Of a DNA stretch of 23,337 nt, positions 1-7,141 are shown in pieces. Source of the stretch: Gallibacter sp963634825. GTDB lineage: Bacteria; Bacillota; Clostridia; Peptostreptococcales; Anaerovoracaceae. The notes beneath the pieces were generated by a model that had not been told where the DNA came from, searched no databases, and saw only the letters and a list, made by a program, of their open reading frames with translations. Location: contig CAVHCP010000015.1 of NCBI GenBank assembly GCA_963634825.1, positions 1 to 23,337 of the forward strand, written 5' to 3'. A program made the position numbers and the translations under genes. Each line of letters begins with the position of its first letter. Position 1 is the first letter of the stretch.

Positions 1-36
1 TTGTTAAGGTTCTGTCCGCTTCAGCGAACATTCTAT

Positions 37-108
37 ATACTATCAGAGCCTTCCCTGCTTGTCAACAACTTTTTTGCTGTTTTTTTGATTTTTTTTAAAA
101 TCTTTTTT
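37..108 (-). promoter_or_regulatory. Strong leftward promoter with A-tract upstream element
   Basis: Read on the minus strand, TTGACA (60-65), a 17-nt spacer and TAGTAT (37-42) form a sigma-A promoter pointing off the left edge. Upstream of the -35 lie four A-tracts of 6 to 8 bases (about 70-75, 80-86, 89-96, 103-108). Their spacing of roughly 10 to 13 bp resembles an UP element or curved DNA. The predicted transcript would start near position 30 and open with a 7-bp hairpin with a TGAA loop (13-30). The design resembles rRNA or tRNA promoters of Firmicutes, but the driven gene is outside the window. Confidence 0.7.
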
Positions 109-114
109 ATTGCT

Positions 115-1215
115 CTATTTTTGCGCTGCCGCACGCTGTGCCGCAACCTCTGCCGCGAAGTCTTCTTCTTTCTTTTCGATGCCTTCCCCTACTTCAAAAC
201 GGACTACATCAACAAGGGCAAGTTCCTTATTTACTGTTGCAAGATACTGAGCAACTGTTTGCTTTCCGTCTTCTGCCCTAACATATGTCTGGTCTAAGAG
301 ACATATGTCCTTTAACTGCTTTGAAACACGTCCTTCAACAAGACCTTTGAAAATCTTGTTTTCAGAAATAGATGCTTTGTCCGCAACCGCGATCTCAGCA
401 AGCTTTGCCTTTGCATCGTCCGAAAGGAAATTAGGCAGATAGTTGAAGTTGAACTTCTTATCAGCTTTCTTTTCTTCCAAAATAGCTATATCCTCAGCAC
501 TCCATACTCCGTCAACGGCCTTATCCAATAAAGCATTCAAGATTGGTTTAGGGAGTGTGAATGGGTCATTTAGTGCGCTTTCAAGTGTTATATTGTGCAT
601 TTTAACAAGTTCTGCTTCCGAAATGTCATCTCTGCTTACATATTGCGGATTCATTGCAGCAACCTGCATAGCAACATTTATCAGAGCTGTTTTTACATCA
701 TCATCAGCCGGTATATTGCCTGCAATCAGAGCACCGATCCTGCCGCCGTGAATATACGAAACAACAGCCTCACCGGATACTTTCTTAAATCTTCTGATAG
801 TCATATTTTCTCCGATAGTGGCAATTTTATTTGTCAAAGCATCCTGAACTGTTCCTTCGCCTTCGTAAGGAAGTGCCATAAATGCATCCATATCTGCCGC
901 ATCATTTTCGAGAGCCATATTAGCCAGAGTTTCTACGAAAGTGATAAACTCATCGTTCTTTGCAACAAAGTCTGTCTCTGAATTTACTTCTACAATAGAA
1001 GCAGCCTTGCCATCAGCAGCGACAGCTGTTCTTACCAGCCCCATCGCGGCAACTCTTCCTGCCTTTTTAGCAGCTTTTGCAAGACCTTTTTCTTTTAAGA
1101 GATCAACTGCTGCTTCGATATTTCCATCAGTTTCAACTAATGCTTTTTTGCAGTCCATCATGCCTGCGCCTGTTTTTTCTCTTAATTCCTTTACTAATGC
1201 TGCTGTTACTGCCAT
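115..1215 (-). CDS. tsf: Translation elongation factor Ts (EF-Ts), with an internal insertion
   Basis: EF-Ts is the cytoplasmic nucleotide exchange factor that regenerates EF-Tu-GTP. The N-terminal UBA-like domain is clear (residues 1-50, with LREKTGAGMMDCKKAL), as is the EF-Tu-contacting TDFVAKN motif (81-87). The C-terminal CLLDQTYV and VGEGIEKKEEDFA stretches fit the family. At 366 aa it is longer than the usual 280-310. The excess is a block at about residues 219-284, between the ISEAELVKMHNITLESALNDP region and the conserved VEGRVSKQLKDICLLDQ helix. The start ATG has AGGAA 4 nt upstream and follows the rpsB stop by one base, so the two genes are almost certainly cotranscribed. No terminator with a U-tract follows the stop. 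The identity is secure; the role of the insertion is unknown. Confidence 0.96.
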   Translation of the reverse strand: MAVTAALVKELREKTGAGMMDCKKALVETDGNIEAAVDLLKEKGLAKAAKKAGRVAAMGLVRTAVAADGKAASIVEVNSETDFVAKNDEFITFVETLANMALENDAADMDAFMALPYEGEGTVQDALTNKIATIGENMTIRRFKKVSGEAVVSYIHGGRIGALIAGNIPADDDVKTALINVAMQVAAMNPQYVSRDDISEAELVKMHNITLESALNDPFTLPKPILNALLDKAVDGVWSAEDIAILEEKKADKKFNFNYLPNFLSDDAKAKLAEIAVADKASISENKIFKGLVEGRVSKQLKDICLLDQTYVRAEDGKQTVAQYLATVNKELALVDVVRFEVGEGIEKKEEDFAAEVAAQRAAAQK

Positions 1216-1216
1216 T

Positions 1217-1981
1217 TTATTCCTCGCTTTCTGCTTCTACAGAAGCTTTTTCTTCAGCTATAGCCTCATCTTCCTGTGGTTCTGAGTCGTCAAAGCTTTC
1301 GCCCTGCTTGCCCTCGATGATTGCATCTGCAAGACATGACGCTATCAATTTTACTGCTCTGATCGCATCGTCGTTTGCAGGAATCACATAATCCACATCA
1401 TCCGGGTCGCAGTTTGTATCTACGATACCCACTACAGGAATACCAAGTGTCCTTGCTTCCTTAACTGCTATTTTTTCCTTCTTAGGGTCTACAACAAATA
1501 CTGCTGCCGGCATAGAAGGCATATCCTTGATACCGCCTAAGAATTTTTCTAATCTCTCTAGCTCTCTTTGAAGCATCAATACTTCTTTTTTGCTAAGTTT
1601 TTCGAATGTACCGTCTTCTTCCATTGCCTTTATCTCATTTAATCTGTCGATTCTCTTTGAGATTGTCTTCCAGTTTGTTAGCATACCGCCAAGCCATCTC
1701 TGATTGACATAGTACATACCGCATCTTAGCGCTTCGTCCTTGATAGCTCCCTGCGCCTGCTTTTTTGTGCCTACAAACAATGCAGGTTTGCCACTTTCTC
1801 CTACTTCCTTCATAAATGCATATGCCTCATCTACCTTTTTTACAGTCTTCTGTAGATCGATGATGTATATACCATTTCTCTCTGTGAAGATGTAAGGAGC
1901 CATTTTAGGGTTCCATCTTCTTGTCTGGTGTCCGAAATGAACACCTGCTTCTAAAAGCTGTTTCATTGAAATTACTGACAT
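1217..1981 (-). CDS. rpsB: Small ribosomal subunit protein S2 (uS2)
   Basis: This is an essential protein of the 30S subunit. The N-terminus (MSVISMKQLLEAGVHFGHQ) is the classic S2 start, followed by RRWNPKMAPYIF and the ARTLGIPVVGIVDTNCDPD region near the C-terminal third. The 254-aa length is normal. I chose the ATG at 1981 because AGGAGG sits 7 nt upstream and because it gives the family N-terminus. A TTG further upstream would add 36 non-conserved residues encoded by the leader RNA. The C-terminal 25 residues form an acidic Asp/Glu-rich tail. The gene is first in a two-gene operon with tsf and has its own promoter and a structured leader. Confidence 0.97.
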   Translation of the reverse strand: MSVISMKQLLEAGVHFGHQTRRWNPKMAPYIFTERNGIYIIDLQKTVKKVDEAYAFMKEVGESGKPALFVGTKKQAQGAIKDEALRCGMYYVNQRWLGGMLTNWKTISKRIDRLNEIKAMEEDGTFEKLSKKEVLMLQRELERLEKFLGGIKDMPSMPAAVFVVDPKKEKIAVKEARTLGIPVVGIVDTNCDPDDVDYVIPANDDAIRAVKLIASCLADAIIEGKQGESFDDSEPQEDEAIAEEKASVEAESEE

Positions 1982-2139
1982 GTTTTTTCCTCCTGGTTTT
2001 AAACTTCCACCGATGCGTGCCAAAAAAGGAGCCTTAGCGGCACCGCCTCTTTTGTAGCACGGTGTGATAAATTTACTCGGCAATACCAAAAATGGGCATC
2101 GCCGAGCAATATATTACCACATCACCCTCTGATTATCAA
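1982..2139 (-). promoter_or_regulatory. rpsB promoter and structured mRNA leader
   Basis: On the minus strand TTGATA (2134-2139), 17 nt, then TAATAT (2111-2116) make a sigma-A promoter. The transcript should begin near 2104, with a strong hairpin of about 12 bp (2076-2106, outer stem CTCGGC/GCCGAG). Further down, CACCG (2061-2065) can pair with either of two CGGTG copies (2041-2045 or 2008-2012). GTGCC (2039-2043) can also pair with GGCAC (2017-2021), so alternative folds are possible before the SD. Autoregulatory leaders are common for ribosomal protein operons, so control by S2 is a reasonable inference. The match to a defined RNA family was not tested. Confidence 0.6.
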
Positions 2140-2155
2140 GCACGAAAGCGTTTTT

Positions 2156-2476
2156 TTATATAGTTTTTAGCATTTTTCGCAACCTAAGCGAGGCGGCATA
2201 GCACATACCTACGCTTTCCCCATTTTCAAAAATCGCCTCGATCTTGTTTATTTGTGATAGCTTCTTAGTATTGACGATCAAATAGCTGTGGCATTTGAAA
2301 AACGCTCCGCCTTCTGACTGCGAAAGCACCTCGCCCTCCACATCCTTTATCTTTCGTCTCCTTAGAGTATATGTCCTCTTTTCCGTTACTATTTTTACAT
2401 CTCGGCCCTCTTGTTGCAAATATAAAATATCGTCTGCATCTACCTTATAGACGGCCACCTTTTCCTTTATATACAT
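2156..2476 (-). CDS. Stand-alone LytTR DNA-binding domain protein
   Basis: This 106-aa protein consists almost entirely of a LytTR-type DNA-binding domain. Visible hallmarks are DDILYLQQEGRDVKI near the N-terminus, the FFKCHSYLIVNTKKL segment in the middle (family pattern F-x-x-x-H-x-S/Y-x-x-V-N), and a final strand-turn-helix ending RLRKMLKTI. There is no receiver domain and no membrane segment, so it is not a classical two-component regulator. The ATG at 2476 is preceded by AAGGAG at 8 nt. A longer frame would have to start upstream of a transcription terminator. It lies between the rpoZ terminator and the rpsB promoter with no recognisable promoter of its own. Targets cannot be inferred; autoregulation or action on nearby genes is possible but unproven. 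Confidence 0.85.
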   Translation of the reverse strand: MYIKEKVAVYKVDADDILYLQQEGRDVKIVTEKRTYTLRRRKIKDVEGEVLSQSEGGAFFKCHSYLIVNTKKLSQINKIEAIFENGESVGMCYAASLRLRKMLKTI

Positions 2477-2496
2477 AAGGCGTACTCCTTTTCTCT

Positions 2497-2532
2497 GCAA
2501 ACAAAAACAGCGCCACTCTGTCTTGGCGCTGT
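2497..2532 (-). terminator. Intrinsic terminator after rpoZ
   Basis: A perfect 9-bp inverted repeat (ACAGCGCCA 2507-2515 and TGGCGCTGT 2524-2532) with an 8-nt loop is followed on the minus strand by TTTTTGTTTG. It lies 23 nt after the rpoZ stop and closes the yicC-gmk-rpoZ operon. On the plus strand there is no T-run, so it works in one direction only. Confidence 0.9.
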
Positions 2533-2555
2533 CCTCTATCTTCGCACTCAATAAT

Positions 2556-2750
2556 CTATCTCTTATAAGTGATGTAGTCCTCAGCTATTTCCCTGGCAGA
2601 TACTGAAACCGGCTTTTCAGGATTGCCTCCCTCTACAAGCAACGGTTTGCCGTCTATAATGTCCCTTGCTCTTTTTGCCGCAAGGACTACAAGCGTATAT
2701 CTGCTGTCTGCTTTTTTTCTTATTTCATTTATCGGTGGATAAAGTAACAT
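2556..2750 (-). CDS. rpoZ: DNA-directed RNA polymerase omega subunit
   Basis: Omega is the small assembly subunit of RNA polymerase that clamps the beta-prime chain. The 64-aa product has the family pattern: MLLYPPINEIRKKADSRYTL at the start, then AAKRARDI, and a C-terminal SAREIAEDYITYK. The length is typical of Firmicutes. The start codon follows the gmk stop by one base, which implies translational coupling, and gmk-rpoZ is a widespread pairing. A terminator lies just after the stop. In many Firmicutes coaBC and priA follow here; they do not in this window. Confidence 0.95.
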   Translation of the reverse strand: MLLYPPINEIRKKADSRYTLVVLAAKRARDIIDGKPLLVEGGNPEKPVSVSAREIAEDYITYKR

Positions 2751-2751
2751 C

Positions 2752-3360
2752 TCATATCTCCTCTCTGTATTTGTTTATAATCTCTGTTTTATCTTCTATT
2801 TTTAGGTGCTCTGCCCGTATTATTGATTTTAAATTTTGAACAGCTATTTTTAAATCGTCGTTTATTATAACATATTTATAATGATTTAGACACCCTATTT
2901 CTTTTATCGCTTCTTTTAATCTTCTCTGAATTACTTCTTCGCTTTCTGTAGCACGGGTGCATATCCTTTTTTTTAGTTCCTTTAGTGACGGTGGAAGGAT
3001 AAATATCATAATAGCCTCATCATATGCCTCTTCAATCTGTATCGCGCCCTGCACGTCAATTTCCAAAATGACATCCTTGCCCTCGTTTAGTCTGTCCATT
3101 ACAGCTTTTTTAGGCGTGCCGTAATAATTGCCAAACACATTTGCATACTCGAAGAATTCGTCCTTTGCTATCATCTCTTCAAATGTTTTTTTATCTGAGA
3201 AAAAATAATTTTTGCCTTCTACCTCTCCCGGTCTTGGGCTGCGTGTTGTCATAGAAACAGAAAATTCGATATTTTCGAATTCCTTAAATATCTCATTACA
3301 TATAGTGCCCTTACCTGCTCCCGACGGACCAGAAATAACCAAAAGCTTACCTTTTTCCAT
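2752..3360 (-). CDS. gmk: Guanylate kinase
   Basis: The enzyme phosphorylates GMP to GDP with ATP in purine nucleotide synthesis. The P-loop GPSGAGKG lies at residues 11-18. It is followed by the GMP-binding MTTRSPRPGE and GKNYFF segments and the IDVQGA motif, and the family core ends with a helical lid and ...NKYREEI. I place the start at the ATG at 3360 because GGGG lies 6 nt upstream; an in-frame TTG four codons earlier has no ribosome binding site. This gives 202 aa, normal for Gmk. It lies 30 nt after yicC. The small remA gene often found between yicC and gmk in Firmicutes is absent here. Confidence 0.96.
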   Translation of the reverse strand: MEKGKLLVISGPSGAGKGTICNEIFKEFENIEFSVSMTTRSPRPGEVEGKNYFFSDKKTFEEMIAKDEFFEYANVFGNYYGTPKKAVMDRLNEGKDVILEIDVQGAIQIEEAYDEAIMIFILPPSLKELKKRICTRATESEEVIQRRLKEAIKEIGCLNHYKYVIINDDLKIAVQNLKSIIRAEHLKIEDKTEIINKYREEI

Positions 3361-3390
3361 TTGTTTCCCCAATCTGTTTAAAATCTCAAC

Positions 3391-4272
3391 CTACTCGATA
3401 TTTTGTACTTGCTCTCTTATCTTCTCAATTTCGCTTTTTATTTCGAGCATTGTATTTGTGATATCCAAATCGTTTGCCTTAGATCCGATGGTATTTGCTT
3501 CTCTGTTCATCTCCTGCACGAGGAAGTCAAGCTTTTTACCTTCGGATTTGTCGCCGTTTAAAATCGCCTTTAGCTGTATCATATGGCTGTCAAGTCTGAC
3601 AAGTTCCTCGGTAATATTTGCCTTGTCCGCAAAGATCGCCGCCTCGGTTGCTATCCTCTCATCCGAAAGCTGAGAATCATTTCCGAGCATCTCTGCTATC
3701 CTATTTTTTAGCTTCTCAGCATATATGCCCTGCAATTTTGGTGCTCTTTTTGCTATCACATCAACAAGCTCCCTTATTTTTTCGCCTCGCTTCTCGAGAT
3801 CCTCTTTTAGCTTTGCGCCCTCCTGTTTTCTCATTTCATCAAAATTATGAAGTGCCGGCACTACCGCTTTTTTTATAGTCTCAACAATCTCCTGCTCATC
3901 TTCTATACACGGTTTTGCCTTCAATACATCCGGCATCGATGATATATCTCTTAGGCTGATATTTTCCTTGATGCCAAACTCATTTGCCAGTTCTTTGAGG
4001 CTTTCATAATATTGACCTGCAAGTCCCTTGTTGAGATTTACGGCTACATCAGCATCTCCCATACTTTCTGTTATTATCGAAACCTCTATCTTGCCACGCT
4101 TTGCTACTTCTCTGACAATGCTCTTTATCTTTTCCTCTGCAAACGCATATCTCTTTGGAAGTCTCACGCTCACATCACAATATCTATGATTTACAGCTCT
4201 GATTTCTGCTGTCACGCTACGCTTGTCATCGGCATATTCGCCTCTGCCAAATCCTGTCATACTCTTTATCAT
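3391..4272 (-). CDS. YicC/YloC family endoribonuclease
   Basis: This is a 293-aa member of the YicC family, recognised from the N-terminus MIKSMTGFGRGE, the segment EIRAVNHRYCDVSVRLPKR, and the C-terminal DFLVQEMNREANTIGSKAND stretch (DUF1732). Bacterial YicC proteins act as endoribonucleases that affect sRNA or mRNA turnover. That is family knowledge, and no catalytic residue was checked here. The first gene of the yicC-gmk-rpoZ series, it has GGAG 8 nt before ATG and a TATAAT -10 box (4313-4318). It is divergent from rqcH across a 79-bp gap. The location next to gmk is the usual Firmicute arrangement. Confidence 0.93.
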   Translation of the reverse strand: MIKSMTGFGRGEYADDKRSVTAEIRAVNHRYCDVSVRLPKRYAFAEEKIKSIVREVAKRGKIEVSIITESMGDADVAVNLNKGLAGQYYESLKELANEFGIKENISLRDISSMPDVLKAKPCIEDEQEIVETIKKAVVPALHNFDEMRKQEGAKLKEDLEKRGEKIRELVDVIAKRAPKLQGIYAEKLKNRIAEMLGNDSQLSDERIATEAAIFADKANITEELVRLDSHMIQLKAILNGDKSEGKKLDFLVQEMNREANTIGSKANDLDITNTMLEIKSEIEKIREQVQNIE

Positions 4273-4351
4273 ACAATTTGCTCCATTCCTTTATAATTTA
4301 TGATAATATGTTATTATAGCACAATATATTGATATCAGAAAGGGAATGAAT
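4273..4351. promoter_or_regulatory. Divergent yicC/rqcH promoter region
   Basis: The 79-bp gap serves both directions. For yicC (minus) a perfect TATAAT lies at 4313-4318, with no good -35. For rqcH (plus) a possible pair is TTGCTC (4278-4283), 18 nt, then GATAAT (4302-4307), a weak -35. The region is very AT-rich, so individual boxes are uncertain. Confidence 0.45.
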
Positions 4352-6091
4352 ATGGCTTTTGACGGTTTTGTTACAAGATGTATAGCAGACGAGTTAAATT
4401 ATAATCTCGCGGGCGGTAAAATAGACAAGGTTTATCAGCCCGACAAACGGGATCTTATTATTTTCGTACATACAAAGCATGGAGGCTATAAGCTTTTTTT
4501 GTCCGCAGAAACAAATCGCCCGGGCATCTATATTACAACGCAGGAATATGAATATCCCCTCACACCGCCATCCTTTTGTATGCTCGCAAGGAAACACCTG
4601 ATCGGTGGCAGGTTCGTCAATATCGAGCAAAAAGGCTGGCAACGTATCATAGAAATCACTCTCGAAACAAGGGATGAGCTCGGTTTTAGTGTAAACAAAA
4701 AGCTCATCATAGAAATTATGGGCAAGCACAGCAATATAACGCTTGTCGATTTAAATAGCGGCAAGATAATCGATGCAATAAAACGCATTTCCTTTGATGT
4801 AAACAGAGCAAGGCAAATTTTGCCGGGAGTTACATATCAATATCCTCCGCCACAGGAAAAGCTTTCACCTGAGGAGGTTATAGAGGTTATATCAGTTGTC
4901 ACAAAAAACTCAACTTGTAGCGCAGACGCCACTGCAGATAACAAAGAGCTGTTAAATGGGGACGCCAACGCTATTTTGAGCAAGATCGACGGCATCTCCC
5001 CGCTTCTTTCAAGAGAGCTTGCGGAGTCACACTCTCCTTGCCAAAAGCTTGCAAGCTGGCTTGATTCCATAAAGAATTGTGACCTCGATTACAAAATATA
5101 TCTAAATAGCGAAAATACTCCGCTTGATTTTCATACTTTAAAAATCGATGAATACGTAGGACTTGATTTTATAAAGAAGGAAAGCGTCAGTGAAACTATC
5201 GAAAGCTTTTATTTGAGCAGAGATGTTTCAAACAGGATCAGGCAGACTTCTTCTGTTTTAATAAAGCATACCGGCACGCTTCTTAAAAAATTGTATCTAA
5301 AAAAGCAACGCCTGTGCGAAGATATTTTAAAGGCACAAAATTCGGAGAAATATAGACTTTACGGCGAGCTTTTGACCGCTAATTTGCATTCCATAAAAAA
5401 TGGGGCCGACTCTGTCAGCGTCCTAAACTATTATGACAATCAGATGATAGATATTCCTCTTGACAAGAGATACTCGCCTTCAAAAAACGCACAGCGATAT
5501 TTCAAAAAATATAACAAAGCCAAGACTGCGATAATAGAAAAAAATGTTCAGCTCAAGCAGACGGAGAGCGATATAGCTTATCTCGAAAGCGTTGTAAGCT
5601 TCCTCGACAGTGCAGAGACTCTTTCCGATATAGCAAACATCCGTCAAGAGCTGATAGAGAGCGGTTTTTTGAGACAGAGAAAAAAGGATATAAAAAAGAC
5701 GAAGCAAAAGGTGGCTTTTGCTCCATTTGAATATAAACTGTCAGATGGTCATATTGTAATGGCAGGCAAAAATAATAAAGAAAATGATGCCCTCACTTTG
5801 AAAAAGGCATCAAAAAATGATATTTGGTTTCATACTAAGGATATCCCAGGCTCCCATACAATCCTATTTACAAACGGCACAAAGCTAAGTGGCATCGACG
5901 AAAATGCAATTTACGAGGCTGCTTCTGTAGCGGCCTATCATAGTAAAGCACGCTCATCCGAAAATGTGCCGGTCGACTATACTCTTGTCAAGCATGTTAA
6001 AAAGCCGAGTGGTGCTAAGCCGGGAATGGTTATCTTTACAGATAATAAGACTGTATATGTAAATCCTAAAGTGCCAAAATCCAGTCAATAG
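4352..6091 (+). CDS. rqcH: Ribosome quality control factor RqcH (NFACT/FbpA family)
   Basis: RqcH binds obstructed 50S subunits carrying nascent peptidyl-tRNA and drives addition of C-terminal alanine tails that mark the chain for degradation. The 579-aa protein has all parts of the family: an NFACT-N domain from MAFDGFVT, with PSFCMLARKHLIGGRF (74-88) and IMGKHSNITLVD; a helix-hairpin-helix and coiled-coil middle (LYGELLTANLHSIKNG, then SKNAQRYFKKYNKAKTA); and an NFACT-R domain with NDIWFHTKDIPGSH and the C-terminal PVDYTLVKHVKKPSGAKPG. The ATG at 4352 has GGG 7 nt upstream and fits the family start, while an ATG two codons earlier overlaps the SD. At position 97, where Bacillus RqcH has Asp in an Asp-Arg pair, this protein has Gln (KGWQRI). 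The 3' end overlaps the convergent hydrolase gene by 26 bp. Confidence 0.94.
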   Translation: MAFDGFVTRCIADELNYNLAGGKIDKVYQPDKRDLIIFVHTKHGGYKLFLSAETNRPGIYITTQEYEYPLTPPSFCMLARKHLIGGRFVNIEQKGWQRIIEITLETRDELGFSVNKKLIIEIMGKHSNITLVDLNSGKIIDAIKRISFDVNRARQILPGVTYQYPPPQEKLSPEEVIEVISVVTKNSTCSADATADNKELLNGDANAILSKIDGISPLLSRELAESHSPCQKLASWLDSIKNCDLDYKIYLNSENTPLDFHTLKIDEYVGLDFIKKESVSETIESFYLSRDVSNRIRQTSSVLIKHTGTLLKKLYLKKQRLCEDILKAQNSEKYRLYGELLTANLHSIKNGADSVSVLNYYDNQMIDIPLDKRYSPSKNAQRYFKKYNKAKTAIIEKNVQLKQTESDIAYLESVVSFLDSAETLSDIANIRQELIESGFLRQRKKDIKKTKQKVAFAPFEYKLSDGHIVMAGKNNKENDALTLKKASKNDIWFHTKDIPGSHTILFTNGTKLSGIDENAIYEAASVAAYHSKARSSENVPVDYTLVKHVKKPSGAKPGMVIFTDNKTVYVNPKVPKSSQ

Positions 6092-6911
6092 CAGCCTTGA
6101 TAACCTCGTCGCCCTCGCTTTCCTTGCCACCGTTGTGTATCTCGTGATATAGCCCTTCCCATGCTATAAATTGGCAGGTCTCCTTTTGATTTTTGCTTAT
6201 TTTCTCACTTCCGGCGATATCACAAATCTTGTCGGCATCACCGTGCATCAAAAGCATAGGCTTTTGTCTGCCCCCACCTTTGATTTCGTGTACATCATCA
6301 TAAAGAGCATTGCCTATATCAAATCCGTCGACTGCACAACGCAGCGATATTTTTTTATGTGTCAGCGTATCCTTCGTATATGTCTCGGTATGCTTTTTAT
6401 TGCCGAGCACACTCGCATCCACAGAAGAGCTTATCGAAAGCTTAGGAAAAAGCTTGCTTGCTCCCTTTACAAGTACATAAAGTGGCTTTGGCACGCCTCT
6501 GACGAGCTTTACCCACGGAGCAGATATTATATATCCTGCCGGCACTTCATTTTTGTTTCCTCTGTTTCTGTAATCAAGCGTTATATTGCCACCCATACTA
6601 TGTCCGTATAATACCAACGGCACTCCCGGATGTTTTTCTAATGCAATATCTATCAGCTTGTCGATATCGGAAAGCACTTTGTCTCTGGGCGCACAGTCGC
6701 CCCTCTTGCCGTCAGACTTGCCGTGGCCTCGCAAATCCATCGCAAATACAGCAATCCCATTTTTATTAAACTCAGTTGCCATACGATCATACCTGCCTGC
6801 ATGTTCGCCTATACCGTGGATAATACATACTACCTTTTTAGGCTCCTTTATATCCCAAGCATAACCTGTAAGCTTGAAGTTGTTTTCTCTTTCAATAGTG
6901 AAATTTTTCAT
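6066..6911 (-). CDS. Alpha/beta hydrolase, monoacylglycerol lipase-like
   Basis: This is a 281-aa soluble serine hydrolase of the Hydrolase_4 / lysophospholipase-like group. The nucleophile elbow GHSMGG places Ser at residue 105. The likely acid is Asp227 in HGDADKICD, and the base is His256 in GLYHEIHN. This arrangement, including the ADxxCD sequence, matches monoglyceride lipases. HGIGEHAGRY (oxyanion side, 32-41) and MDLRGHGKSDG (58-68) are also typical. No signal peptide is evident, so it probably acts in the cytoplasm on monoacylglycerol or lysophospholipid-like esters, but the true substrate is not shown. GGAAGGAA lies 8 nt before the ATG. It is convergent with rqcH, sharing 26 bp, with no terminator between them. 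Confidence 0.88.
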   Translation of the reverse strand: MKNFTIERENNFKLTGYAWDIKEPKKVVCIIHGIGEHAGRYDRMATEFNKNGIAVFAMDLRGHGKSDGKRGDCAPRDKVLSDIDKLIDIALEKHPGVPLVLYGHSMGGNITLDYRNRGNKNEVPAGYIISAPWVKLVRGVPKPLYVLVKGASKLFPKLSISSSVDASVLGNKKHTETYTKDTLTHKKISLRCAVDGFDIGNALYDDVHEIKGGGRQKPMLLMHGDADKICDIAGSEKISKNQKETCQFIAWEGLYHEIHNGGKESEGDEVIKAAIDWILAL

Positions 6912-7018
6912 ATTCGGCGTTCCTTCCTTTTACATAAAATCGCTTATTTGCATATTATTACCATATTTAAACTTTTTCTCTTTATATGCCCTCTTAATAT
7001 CTTAATGCGTATTGCCCC

Positions 7019-7046
7019 TTGATATTTAATATATTATTTATATACT
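7019..7046 (+). promoter_or_regulatory. Promoter for the zinc-ribbon microprotein gene
   Basis: TTGATA (7019-7024), 16 nt, then TATACT (7041-7046) form a good sigma-A type promoter. About 90 nt of leader precede the ATG at 7142. The leader contains a possible stem between CACAAG (about 7066-7071) and the later CTTGTG. I recognise no known riboswitch in it. Confidence 0.6.
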
Positions 7047-7141
7047 GCTATCACGGGGATAAGTCACAAGCAGTCACACTGAGAGGAAAGTAATACTTGT
7101 GTGCTGTCATCAAATATATCTATACACAAAGGAGGAGGCAT

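Noticed and set aside
81..110. An AT-only hairpin (GATTTT/AAAATC) with a T-run on the plus strand after tsf
   Set aside because: It faces the wrong way for tsf, has no GC pairs and no plus-strand gene precedes it. It is better explained by the A-tracts of the leftward promoter.
1982..2089. A 36-residue N-terminal extension of rpsB from a TTG codon
   Set aside because: It lies in the leader hairpins, has no SD, and the S2 N-terminus is conserved from the ATG at 1981, which has AGGAGG.
2477..2551. A longer start for the LytTR protein
   Set aside because: The extension runs through the rpoZ terminator hairpin and lacks family similarity. The ATG at 2476 has a good SD.
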